NCBI GenBank assembly: GCA_019455325.1
Contig: JACFMQ010000010.1
Span: 1 to 64,000, forward strand
Origin: Rhodocyclaceae bacterium
GTDB taxonomy: Bacteria; Pseudomonadota; Gammaproteobacteria; Burkholderiales; Rhodocyclaceae
Length of the DNA: 64,000 nucleotides
Direction of reading: 5' to 3'
Part shown: piece by piece, positions 8,999-16,827 of the stretch
Layout: each line of letters begins with the position of its first letter
Position numbering within the stretch: the stretch's first letter is position 1
The notes under the pieces: generated by a model
The model's database searches: none
What the model was told of the DNA's origin: nothing
The model's input: the letters and a program-made list of their open reading frames with translations, nothing else
Translations under genes and position numbers: made by a program

Positions 8999-9886
8999 AT
9001 GAACAAGTGGAACCTGATCATCGACGTGGCCAAGTGCGAGAACTGCAACAACTGCGTACTTGCCACGAAGGACGAACATGTCGGCAACGATTTTCCGGGC
9101 TACGCGGCGCCGCAGCCGCTGCACGGACATCACTGGATCCGCATCCAGCGCAAGGTGCGGGGCGTCGTCCCGATGGTGGACGTCGCGTACCTGCCGACGA
9201 CCTGCAATCACTGCGACGACGCGCCGTGCATCAAGGCGGCGGGCGACGGCGCCATCCACAAGCGGCCGGATGGGATCGTCATCATCGATCCGGTGAAGGC
9301 GAAGGGGCGAAAAGACCTCGTGAAGTCGTGCCCTTACGGAGCGATCTGGTGGAACGACGCGCTGCAACTGCCGCAGAAGTGGATATTCGATGCGCACCTG
9401 CTCGATCAGGGATGGACCGAGCCGCGCTGCACGCAGGCCTGCGCCACCGGCTGCATGCGCGCAGTGAATGTCAGCGATGCGTCGATGAAGCAGATGGCGG
9501 CGGATGCGGGGCTCGAGGTGCTGCATCCGGAGTGGGGCACCGGGCCGCGGGTTTATTACAAGAACCTGCACCGCTATACGAAGTGCTTCGTCGCCGGCAG
9601 CGTCGTTGCCGCGATCGACGGCGTGACCGAATGCGCATCCGGGGTGAACGTCACGCTCCTCAAGGGCGACAGGCAAGTGGCGCATGCCGTCACGGATGCG
9701 TTCGGGGATTTCAAGTTCGACGGACTGGACCCGGACGGCGGTGAATATCGCCTGCATTTTCTCGCCGCCGATCGTGGCGCGGCGACACGTGCCGTCGTTC
9801 TGCAAGAGAGCGTGTACATGGGAACCATCCTTCTCGATTCGGAGATTCCCCCTGTGCGCAGTCCGGAGGAGGCTCCTGCCCGATGA
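8999..9886 (+). CDS. iron-sulfur small subunit of the molybdopterin enzyme
   Basis: A 295-residue ferredoxin-like electron-transfer subunit. Cysteines occur at 13, 16 and 19 (CxxCxxC), 69, 72 and 77 (CxxCxxxxC), 111, 144, 148 and 152 (CxxxCxxxC) and 196, enough for up to three [4Fe-4S] clusters. The fourth position of the first motif is not cysteine. The C-terminal part from about residue 200 (GVNVTLL, TDAFGDFKFDGL) looks like a transthyretin/Cna-B-type beta domain, an arrangement also described for the small subunit of pyrogallol transhydroxylase. I chose the ATG at 8999 (AGGAGGAGCGTG upstream) over the GTG at 8996. It pairs with the large subunit 42 bp upstream. No Tat signal is visible, so a cytoplasmic location is likely. 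Confidence 0.9.
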   Translation: MNKWNLIIDVAKCENCNNCVLATKDEHVGNDFPGYAAPQPLHGHHWIRIQRKVRGVVPMVDVAYLPTTCNHCDDAPCIKAAGDGAIHKRPDGIVIIDPVKAKGRKDLVKSCPYGAIWWNDALQLPQKWIFDAHLLDQGWTEPRCTQACATGCMRAVNVSDASMKQMAADAGLEVLHPEWGTGPRVYYKNLHRYTKCFVAGSVVAAIDGVTECASGVNVTLLKGDRQVAHAVTDAFGDFKFDGLDPDGGEYRLHFLAADRGAATRAVVLQESVYMGTILLDSEIPPVRSPEEAPAR

Positions 9887-9932
9887 ATTCCCTGGGCACG
9901 AGATTCGATATCAAGCAAAGGAGGTATGAAGC

Positions 9933-10817
9933 ATGAAAGTGGCATTCATTGGGTTGGGCAACATGGGGTCCGGCATCGCGCAGCGCATCGTGGCCGGCGG
10001 GTTCGACCTGACGGTCTGGAACCGGACCCAGTCGAAAATGACCTCCCTCGTCGAACGGGGGGCGACGCCGGCCGCCTCGGCCAAAGAGGCCGTTGCCGGC
10101 GCCGACGTGGTGTTCACGAGCCTGATGGACGACCCGTCCATCCTCGGCATCCTGCAGGCGGAGGACGGCATCCTCGCCGGCATGAAGCCCGGCGCCGTCC
10201 ACGTCTGCGTCACGACCATTTCGCCCGACTGCGCCGATCGGCTTGCCGGGCTGCACGAGGCGAACGGCAGCCACTACGTTTCCGGCCCCGTGGTCGGCCG
10301 GCCGGATGCCGCGGCCAGCGGCCAGCTCATGACCTATCTCGCCGGCGCCGCGGAGGCGGTCGACAAGGTGACGCCGGTCTGCGAGAGCTATGCGAAGCAG
10401 GTGATCGCCATCTCGGACACGCCGCGCATCGCGAACTGCATGAAGCTCTGCATCAACTTCAATGCCGTCGCGCTCCTTGAGCTGATGGGCGAGAGCTATG
10501 TCCTGGCCGAGAAATGCGGCATTCCGTTGGAGCACCTGCGCGATTTCTACCAGCAATCGGCGTTTGCCCACCCTGCCTTCAAGATGTACGCGGAAAAGCT
10601 GCGGGCCCGCGATTTCGCCGGCCGCGGCGGCTTCGTCATGAAGGGCGGGCTGAAGGACGTACGGCTGATGCTGTCCACCGCGGGTAGCGTCGGCATCGAC
10701 CTGAAGATGGGCAGGATCGTCGAGCGGAAGCTCGAAGCGGGAATCGGCGCCGGCATGGAGGAGACCGACTGGAGCGCGTTCTATGAAATTACCCGACGCG
10801 AGGCCGGCCTCGGTTAA
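9933..10817 (+). CDS. 3-hydroxyisobutyrate dehydrogenase-family oxidoreductase
   Basis: A 294-residue NAD(P)-dependent beta-hydroxyacid dehydrogenase. The N-terminal dinucleotide motif is GLGNMGSG at residues 7-14 and the C-terminal helical domain holds the family lysine in NCMKLCINF. These enzymes interconvert 3-hydroxy and 3-oxo acids or semialdehydes. The ribosome-binding site AAGGAGG precedes the ATG at 9933. It lies between the Fe-S subunit and a small membrane protein in the same direction with short gaps, so it belongs to the operon. A plausible job is reduction or oxidation of a ring-opened or ring hydroxy-ketone intermediate. The substrate is inference only. Confidence 0.85.
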   Translation: MKVAFIGLGNMGSGIAQRIVAGGFDLTVWNRTQSKMTSLVERGATPAASAKEAVAGADVVFTSLMDDPSILGILQAEDGILAGMKPGAVHVCVTTISPDCADRLAGLHEANGSHYVSGPVVGRPDAAASGQLMTYLAGAAEAVDKVTPVCESYAKQVIAISDTPRIANCMKLCINFNAVALLELMGESYVLAEKCGIPLEHLRDFYQQSAFAHPAFKMYAEKLRARDFAGRGGFVMKGGLKDVRLMLSTAGSVGIDLKMGRIVERKLEAGIGAGMEETDWSAFYEITRREAGLG

Positions 10818-10829
10818 GGAGACTATTCC

Positions 10830-11237
10830 ATGGGTGACGTCTTGGTGATTTTCGGGTTTCTATGGATGGTGGCGGCCACGCTGCTCGGGCTGTATCTGGG
10901 CGCCATCCATGCTGCCCATCTCGAAAAACTGGAAGACATCGCGAAAGGCGGGACGCTGCTCGATTATCACCAGAGGCTGGACGCTTACAAATGGAGAGTC
11001 ACCGTGCATGCGCACGCGTTCCTTTTTTCCATCGTGATCGTTCTGATCGGGCTCGTCATCCACAAGACGAATTTTTCCGACGCGGCCACCGACGCGCTCG
11101 GCTACGGGCTCATTGCCGCGCCCGTGCTCTGGAGCGTCGGCGGCCTCAGGCGCAGCAAGCCCCTGATGGGCGCCGGCGATCTCCTGCTGCTGCTGGGGAT
11201 CGTCGCCACCCTCGCCGGATTGGCAAAAATCATCTGA
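10830..11237 (+). CDS. small four-helix membrane protein, function unknown
   Basis: A 135-residue protein with about four predicted membrane helices (residues 4-26, 58-78, 88-103 and 113-133). I do not recognise a family. Several histidines lie at the ends of helices (residues 27, 30, 47, 60 and 62, in IHAAHLEKL and DYHQRLDAYKWRVTVHAH), which could suit heme or quinone binding. It starts 12 bp after the dehydrogenase stop behind AAGGAG and is clearly part of the operon. Resorcinol hydroxylase activity in Azoarcus anaerobius was reported to be membrane-associated although the catalytic subunits are soluble types. A small anchor or quinone-linked partner for the molybdoenzyme is therefore an attractive but untested idea. 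Confidence 0.8.
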   Translation: MGDVLVIFGFLWMVAATLLGLYLGAIHAAHLEKLEDIAKGGTLLDYHQRLDAYKWRVTVHAHAFLFSIVIVLIGLVIHKTNFSDAATDALGYGLIAAPVLWSVGGLRRSKPLMGAGDLLLLLGIVATLAGLAKII

Positions 11238-11267
11238 TCGCAACCGAACATTTCAAGGAGATCGACC

Positions 11268-12128
11268 ATGTCTCTCACGCAGTTCGTACCGACCCCGAAG
11301 TTCGAAGAGTACAAGGAACGCTTCAAGGAGCATTACCATCTCGAGCGCCGTGAAGACGGCGTCATTCTGGCCCGGGCGCACACCCTGGGCGGCCCGGTGC
11401 AGTTGAGCGTGGAAAACCACCGGGCCCTCGGCCAGTTGCTCAAGACCATCGGCGCGGATCCCGAGAACGAGATCCTGATCCTGACGGGGACCGGCGACGA
11501 TTTCATGATGGCGGCAGACCCCGAGGGCTTCGCCCTGGAACAGAAGGATCTTCCCTACTGGGCGTACGAGTATGCCTACAAGGATGGCCGCATCAACGTC
11601 AGTTCGCTGATCAACGACCTGGAGATTCCGACGATCGGCGTCTTCAACGGGCCGGGGTTCCACAGCGAAATCTGCCTGATGTGCGACATCACCCTCTGCA
11701 GCGAGGATGCGGTGGTCTTCGACCCGCACTTCGATCTCGGGTCCGTGCCCGGCGACGGCATCCACAGTTGTTTCCAGGAACTGCTCGGCGTCAAGCGTTC
11801 CGCCTATGCCTTGCTCACCGGGCAGGCGATCGACGCGAAGAAGGCCCTGGAGTACGGCATGGTGAACGAGGTGCTGCCGCGGGACAGGCTGATCGAGCGC
11901 GCCTGGGTGCTCGCCGATCACATCATGAAGCAGCCTCGCATCACGCGCCGGATGACCACCCAGATCGTGCGGCGTCCATGGAAGCAGCGGATCACCGACA
12001 ACCTGGACGGCGGCTTCGGCATCCAGATGTTCGCCCACCTGGCCAAGCAGAAGTCGATCCACAGCCGGAATCATATCGGCGCCACGGTCGCGTATGTCCG
12101 GGAAGGGCGGCAGAACAGCTTCGACTGA
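11268..12128 (+). CDS. crotonase-fold beta-diketone hydrolase, 6-oxocamphor hydrolase-like
   Basis: A 286-residue enoyl-CoA hydratase/isomerase-superfamily protein whose closest recognisable relative is 6-oxocamphor hydrolase (OCH), a retro-Claisen enzyme that cleaves a carbon-carbon bond in cyclic 1,3-diketones without coenzyme A. The block HFDLGSVPGDGIHS followed by LLTGQAIDAKKALEYGMVNEVL matches OCH strongly. Residues His51, His132, His154 and Asp163 fall at the places of the OCH catalytic residues His45, His122, His145 and Asp154 as I recall them. It begins behind AAGGAG and ends the co-directional catabolic run. A ring-opening hydrolase acting on a 1,3-dione formed by the upstream enzymes is the most economical role. 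Confidence 0.85.
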   Translation: MSLTQFVPTPKFEEYKERFKEHYHLERREDGVILARAHTLGGPVQLSVENHRALGQLLKTIGADPENEILILTGTGDDFMMAADPEGFALEQKDLPYWAYEYAYKDGRINVSSLINDLEIPTIGVFNGPGFHSEICLMCDITLCSEDAVVFDPHFDLGSVPGDGIHSCFQELLGVKRSAYALLTGQAIDAKKALEYGMVNEVLPRDRLIERAWVLADHIMKQPRITRRMTTQIVRRPWKQRITDNLDGGFGIQMFAHLAKQKSIHSRNHIGATVAYVREGRQNSFD

Positions 12129-12300
12129 CCCACCTTCCGTCCCGCCGCGTCGGAGGCTGTTCCGTCCGGCGGGCGACTCTCTGTGCAGAGCAGCCTGCAG
12201 GGGCCGATTCCCGGCGTTTTTGCCAAGGACCGGATTCCCCTGGCTGCGCCACTCCCTTCGACGGCCGCCGGCTTGCGTCGGCCGATGCGGTGAACATGGA

Positions 12301-13050
12301 ATGATCAGCGACCCCTATTTTTACCTTATCGCTTTCCCGGCCGTTCTATTGACGGGAATATCCAAGGGAGGCTTCGGCGGCGCGCTGGGCGTCGTCGGCG
12401 TTCCGCTGATGGCCCTGGTCATCTCGCCGATGCAGGCGGCGGCCATCATGCTGCCCGTCCTCTGCGCAATGGATTTCTTCGGCATGCGTGCCTACCTCGG
12501 CAAGTGGGACGTGGCCAATCTGAAGATCATCGTGCCCGGCGCGCTGATCGGGATCGTGCTGGGCACCGTGACGTTCGGGGCGTTCAGCGAGAACGTCATC
12601 CGGATGGCGGTCGGCGTGATTACCGTCGCGTTCGTTCTCGACAATCTGCTGAAGGCCTCCCGCAAGGATGCGCGCGCCGGTCGCTCGCGGCTGCGCGGAA
12701 CCTTCTGGTCCGGCGTCTCGGGATTCACCAGCTTCCTCGCCCATTCCGGCGGGCCGCCGATCATGGTGTACCTCATGCCGCAGCGGCTCGACAAGGTGGT
12801 GTTCGTTGGCACGGTCAACGCCTTCTTCCTGCTCACCAATGCGTTCAAGGTCGTCGCCTATGCCGGCCTCGGCCAGCTTTCCACCGGCAACCTGGCGACC
12901 AGCCTGCTGCTGGCGCCGGCCGTTCCGCTTGGCGTATGGCTCGGCCTGCATCTCCAGCGGAAGGTGAATCAGGTCTGGTTTTACCGGATCGCCCAGGGGG
13001 GGCTGCTGCTGACCGGCCTGCTGCTCATTGTTCAAGGCCTGGGGCGGTAG
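12301..13050 (+). CDS. TauE/SafE-family membrane permease
   Basis: A 249-residue integral membrane protein with about seven to eight hydrophobic helices and the family signature near the N-terminus (GISKGGFGGALGVVGVPLMAL) plus the second-half repeat SGFTSFLAHSGGPPI. TauE/SafE proteins move sulfonates, sulfite or other organic anions across the inner membrane. I chose the ATG at 12301; longer versions would add an arginine-rich stretch with no membrane character. It follows a 172-bp gap that shows no clear terminator, so it may be read from the catabolic promoter. Uptake or export of an acidic pathway compound is possible. Confidence 0.85.
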   Translation: MISDPYFYLIAFPAVLLTGISKGGFGGALGVVGVPLMALVISPMQAAAIMLPVLCAMDFFGMRAYLGKWDVANLKIIVPGALIGIVLGTVTFGAFSENVIRMAVGVITVAFVLDNLLKASRKDARAGRSRLRGTFWSGVSGFTSFLAHSGGPPIMVYLMPQRLDKVVFVGTVNAFFLLTNAFKVVAYAGLGQLSTGNLATSLLLAPAVPLGVWLGLHLQRKVNQVWFYRIAQGGLLLTGLLLIVQGLGR

Positions 13051-13118
13051 CCGATCCGGCCCGAATCCGAACCGCCACTCGGGTGTGCCGGTATTTGAAT
13101 GCGAATGGAGTAAATATC

Positions 13119-13829
13119 ATGAATGTGCTGATCGTTCATGCTCATTATGAGCAGGAGTCTTTCTCCTCTGCGCTGATGCACTGTGCGGTGGATGTGTTCG
13201 AATCCGGCGGTCATGAGGTGCAGGTGTCGGATCTTTACAAAATGAATTGGAACCCGGTTGCAAGCGCAAGTGACTTCGGGGAAAGAGAGCATTCCGAATA
13301 TTGCGTATACGCGCTTGAGCAGAGAAAGGCCTGTCAAGCCGGAACCATCGCTCGCGACATCGCCGGGGAGATCGAGAAGGTCAAGTGGTGCGACCTGTTG
13401 ATCTTCAATTTCCCCATGTTCTGGTGTTCCGCTCCGGCGATCCTCAAGGGCTGGATCGACCGTGTATTCGTCTCCGGTTTGTTTTATGGGGGAACGCGAT
13501 TCTATGATCGTGGTGGCATGACCGGAAAGCGCGCCATGGTGACTCTCACGCTTGGCGGACGCGACCATATGTTTGGCAAAGACGCCATTCACGGTGAACT
13601 GGACGTCATGTTGAGGCATCTCGTGCGTGGGACGCTGGGCTACTGCGGATTTGAAGTCCTGAAGCCCTTCGCCGCGTATCACGTTCCCTATATTTCTGAT
13701 GAGGAGCGCGGAGTCATTCTTGACGATTACCGTATCGCGTTGAGAGATATTGCTGCGAGACAGTCAGTGGATTTTCCGAGGCTGTCTGATTTTGATGAGG
13801 CGATGAGGCCGCTCCGGCCGTCCGTGTGA
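13119..13829 (+). CDS. NAD(P)H:quinone oxidoreductase, flavodoxin-like fold
   Basis: A 236-residue member of the NQO1/MdaB flavodoxin_2 family. The N-terminus MNVLIVHAHYEQESF and the central FNFPMFWCSAPAILKGWIDRVF are characteristic of FMN/FAD quinone reductases. The start at 13119 is preceded by ATGGAGTAAATATC. The gene is visibly less GC-rich than its neighbours and uses more A/T-ending codons, which suggests separate acquisition. Two-electron reduction of benzoquinones would fit a pathway that generates hydroxyquinones. Confidence 0.85.
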   Translation: MNVLIVHAHYEQESFSSALMHCAVDVFESGGHEVQVSDLYKMNWNPVASASDFGEREHSEYCVYALEQRKACQAGTIARDIAGEIEKVKWCDLLIFNFPMFWCSAPAILKGWIDRVFVSGLFYGGTRFYDRGGMTGKRAMVTLTLGGRDHMFGKDAIHGELDVMLRHLVRGTLGYCGFEVLKPFAAYHVPYISDEERGVILDDYRIALRDIAARQSVDFPRLSDFDEAMRPLRPSV

Positions 13830-13922
13830 GGTTGCGGCGACGGACTCCGCTTCTGTTCCTCGCAGGCGGTCCAGCCGGCAACGGGATATCAGCACTCAAG
13901 AACCGTTTGGAGAGACGGATAA

Positions 13923-15539
13923 GTGATTTCGATAAACGCAAAATTCAAGCTGTTCGTGATCCTGCTGCTCGCCAGCCTTGTCGCCCTGTCTTTCTTCGGA
14001 TTGATGTCGGAGCGGACGGTGTTGATCGAAGATGGAAAGCTCAAGACCCGGCACGTGGTCGAGACGGCCTATGGCGTACTGGAGCACTTTCATCATCTGG
14101 AGACAACGGGCGCCCTTTCCCGGGAAGCGGCCCAGGAGGCGGCTTTTTCGCAGATCCGGCGCCTGCGCTATGGCGAGTCGGAATATTTCTGGATCAACGA
14201 TCTGGCGCCCCGGATTCTCGTGCATCCGACTTCGCCCGCCCTCGAAGGAAAGCCGGTGGCCGACATGCGCGACCCGGCGGGGAAGTTCCTGTTCAGGGAA
14301 TTCGTGGCCATCGCCAAGGCCCACGGCAGCGGGCACGTGGATTATCTCTGGCCCAAGCCGGGCAGCGACACACCCGTGGGCAAGACGTCGTTCGTCAAAT
14401 TGTTCGGGCCATGGAATGTGATCATCGGGTCGGGAACATACGATGACGACGTCGATGCGCTGTTCGCGGACAAGGCGGTGAAGGTCGGCGGCGCCGTCGT
14501 CGTGCTGGTCGCCGTGCTCGGCTCGCTGGCCATATTCATGGCGCGGGGCATGCTGAAGCCGTTGGGCGAACTCGAACGGACCCTGCATCGCGTCAAGGAG
14601 AGCAACGACCTGACGATACGGGTGGCGGTCGCCTCCCAGGACGAGGTCGGCCGGACGGCCGAGGCATTCAATCACATGATTGCCTCTTTTCAGGAAACGG
14701 TCCATTCGGTCCTGGGCAACGCCAGCCGGATTTCCGGGTCGGCCGGCAAGCTGTCGGCGATGTCGGCAGAAATGGATGGTCACGCCAGAGACCAGTGCAA
14801 TGCCGCGGAGTCGATGGCTCAGGCCGTCGCGCAGCTCAGCGCCGGCATCGCCAGCATTTCGGAGAGCGCGGGCGACGCGCACGGCGTCGCGCTACGGTCC
14901 GGCGAAAGCTCGGACAAGGGCGGGCAGATTGTTGCCGATGCGGTCGCCGAGATGAGCAAGATCGCCACTGCCGTTCACCAATCGGAGAGCGTCGTCGAGC
15001 GGCTCGGGGAGCATTCGGAGAAGATTTCGGTGATCGTCAATACCATCAAGGAGATCGCCGACCAGACCAATCTTCTCGCGCTCAATGCGGCGATCGAGGC
15101 AGCCCGGGCCGGGGAGCACGGGCGGGGCTTCGCGGTCGTCGCCGACGAGGTGAGAAAACTTGCCGAACGCACCGGCCGATCCACCGAGGAAATCGGCGCC
15201 ATGATCTCGACGATTCAGGAAGGGGTGCGGGAAGCCGTCGACAGCATGAACCTGGCAAGCGAGTATGTCGGGCAAGGCGTCGGCATGACCCGGGCAGTCG
15301 GCATTTCCATGGAGGAGATCCGCAGCCAGGCCCGGTGCGCGGGCAGCGCGATGGGCGAGATTTCGGATGCGCTGCTCGGTCAGCGTACGGCCGGTCAGCA
15401 AGTTTCCGACAATACGGTCCGGATTTCCTCGATGAGCACGCAGACCAACCACAGCGCACATCGGGTTGCCGCCACGGCCCGGGATCTGTCCCACATGGCG
15501 GATCGGCTCCAGGAGGCGGTGGCGAGGTTCAGCGCGTGA
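13923..15539 (+). CDS. methyl-accepting chemotaxis protein with single Cache domain
   Basis: A 538-residue chemoreceptor. Membrane helix 1 spans about residues 8-28, a periplasmic single Cache (sCache_2) domain about 35-182 (containing YFWINDL and VHP), helix 2 about 188-206, a HAMP domain about 207-260, and a cytoplasmic signalling domain whose hairpin tip reads KEIADQTNLLALNAAIEAARAGE. The start codon is GTG at 13923. Its position inside the island suggests it senses the substrate or a related small organic acid and steers the cell toward it. Confidence 0.9.
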   Translation: MISINAKFKLFVILLLASLVALSFFGLMSERTVLIEDGKLKTRHVVETAYGVLEHFHHLETTGALSREAAQEAAFSQIRRLRYGESEYFWINDLAPRILVHPTSPALEGKPVADMRDPAGKFLFREFVAIAKAHGSGHVDYLWPKPGSDTPVGKTSFVKLFGPWNVIIGSGTYDDDVDALFADKAVKVGGAVVVLVAVLGSLAIFMARGMLKPLGELERTLHRVKESNDLTIRVAVASQDEVGRTAEAFNHMIASFQETVHSVLGNASRISGSAGKLSAMSAEMDGHARDQCNAAESMAQAVAQLSAGIASISESAGDAHGVALRSGESSDKGGQIVADAVAEMSKIATAVHQSESVVERLGEHSEKISVIVNTIKEIADQTNLLALNAAIEAARAGEHGRGFAVVADEVRKLAERTGRSTEEIGAMISTIQEGVREAVDSMNLASEYVGQGVGMTRAVGISMEEIRSQARCAGSAMGEISDALLGQRTAGQQVSDNTVRISSMSTQTNHSAHRVAATARDLSHMADRLQEAVARFSA

Positions 15540-15571
15540 TGGCCGGCCGGGGCAGCGGCAAGCCGGGGGAG

Positions 15572-16252
15572 CTAGGCGATCGTCTTGGTCGGGCGGGGTA
15601 TTTCCGCCAGCGGATAGGAAAAGATTTCCTCGCGCTTCTCCTCGGACGTTCCCAGGCCCTGCAGAATGGTTTCCACGATGCGATCCGTGTAATCGGTCTT
15701 GGCAAGGCCCGGCTCCTTGAGCAGCCGGATCATCGCCTGGCGCATCGTGCCCATCGTCATGTCCCAGCCGCACTCCGCCGACGGGCAAGAGAACTCGCCC
15801 GACTTGATCCCCAGCCGGATGTCCCGGAGCGGGCCGTCCAGCGCAAACCCCCCTTGAAACCAGACGCTGGCGACGAAGCTGCACCACGCCTTGTCCGCCT
15901 TCGCTTTTTCCACCCATAGCCGCATGCCCATCCCGTGACGAAGGACCGGGTCGTCGATGACCTGGATCGAGGATTCGATGGCATCGGCCAGATCGTCCGC
16001 CAGCCAGGTGGAGGTTGCCGAAAGCAGTTCGGCGGTATTGCTGAAGTAGTTATAAAACGTTCCCCGCGCGATCCCCGTGATCTTGATGAAGTCGTCGATG
16101 ACAGGCGCATCCGGTCCCTTCTCGGCAAAGACCTGCAACGCGGCCTCGATGATGCGGGCCTTGGTTCTGCTGCGTCGATTCTTGCCGACGACGGTCCGGT
16201 GGTTGACCGTCGCTTTCTTGCCGGGAGAAACGGCTGATTCTTTGGGGTTCAT
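15572..16252 (-). CDS. TetR-family regulator, copy 2
   Basis: A 226-residue TetR/AcrR repressor and close paralog of the protein at 59-742; the two share the helix-turn-helix block GIARGTFYNYF and nearly the entire C-terminal half. It is convergent with the chemoreceptor (32-bp gap) and divergent from the aldehyde dehydrogenase at 16828. Its own promoter on the minus strand (TTGGAC, 18 bp, TAAAAT) overlaps an operator-like repeat at 16314-16328, which implies autorepression. The two paralogs flank the core catabolic block and probably bind the same sites, perhaps with different ligands. Confidence 0.92.
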   Translation of the reverse strand: MNPKESAVSPGKKATVNHRTVVGKNRRSRTKARIIEAALQVFAEKGPDAPVIDDFIKITGIARGTFYNYFSNTAELLSATSTWLADDLADAIESSIQVIDDPVLRHGMGMRLWVEKAKADKAWCSFVASVWFQGGFALDGPLRDIRLGIKSGEFSCPSAECGWDMTMGTMRQAMIRLLKEPGLAKTDYTDRIVETILQGLGTSEEKREEIFSYPLAEIPRPTKTIA

Positions 16253-16313
16253 TGCGGTCCCTGCTGCGGCGTATGCCGGGCGTGTTCTTTGATTTCGTCA
16301 TTTTAGTTCAAAC

Positions 16314-16328
16314 TGGACTATAGGTCCA
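16314..16328. promoter_or_regulatory. operator-like repeat overlapping the TetR copy 2 promoter
   Basis: TGGAC-TATAG-GTCCA has the same arms and spacing as the core of the palindrome at 1104-1122. On the minus strand it overlaps the -35 box TTGGAC (16329-16324); TAAAAT follows after 18 bp, so the site should control the regulator gene itself. Confidence 0.65.
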
Positions 16329-16602
16329 ATATAACGGGCCGCCGCATGTCATCGTTATGCGCGTTGCCCGCGCTCCCGGTCGCTTCGGTCGAGCGGCAGG
16401 GCGCGTCGGCGCATGACCTCTCCAGGTTCCTCTTCCTGTCTCGATAGGCGATGCCGATCGCCGGCATCGGATGTGGATGCCTCCTGCGCGCATGGGGCCG
16501 ACCCGGCTCATGCGCCGTACGCATCGACAGGTGTCCGCACGCAAGGCAGGTGCCCCTCGTTCTGGCCGGGCGATAAATTTTGCACTGAACATAAATGTCA
16601 TC

Positions 16603-16637
16603 TTGACATTCAAGGCTGTGTTGGATAATTTGTCCAA
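16603..16637 (+). promoter_or_regulatory. candidate promoter and operator of the aldehyde dehydrogenase operon
   Basis: A consensus TTGACA lies at 16603-16608. The downstream -10 region (GATAAT at 16624-16629 or TAATTT at 16626-16631) is embedded in the inverted repeat TTGGA-N7-TCCAA (16621-16637), a third copy of the operator motif with one core mismatch. A repressor bound here would cover the -10 box. Confidence 0.6.
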
Positions 16638-16827
16638 TATTGGCAGGGCGAGGCAGCCATCGCCGGTGTGGCCGGCAGCCGGACGGGCCGGGAGGCGCGC
16701 CCGACATCTGCCCGCCGCTCCGGTCGAGCGTGCGGGGGAGGGTTGGCCGAAGCCGACGATGCGATCTCGCGCTGGCGCTGCCGCTTCAGCCTCGCGGACG
16801 AAATAAAACACTGGAGACACAAGACAA

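Larger units (their letters stand above)
16253..16827. other. 575-bp intergenic region with two operator-like repeats
   Basis: There is no gene in this divergent gap that I can support. It contains the TetR copy 2 promoter and operator at its left (16300-16330) and a second operator-like repeat with a TTGACA box at 16603-16637. The stretch 16338-16600 between them shows no motif that I recognise. The aldehyde dehydrogenase start is preceded by CACTGGAGACACAAGACAA. Confidence 0.5.

Noticed and set aside
6773-9805. A 1010-codon open frame on the minus strand
   Set aside because: It lies opposite the molybdopterin genes, has the Arg/His/Val-rich composition of an antisense frame in high-GC DNA, and shows no family motif or ribosome-binding site.
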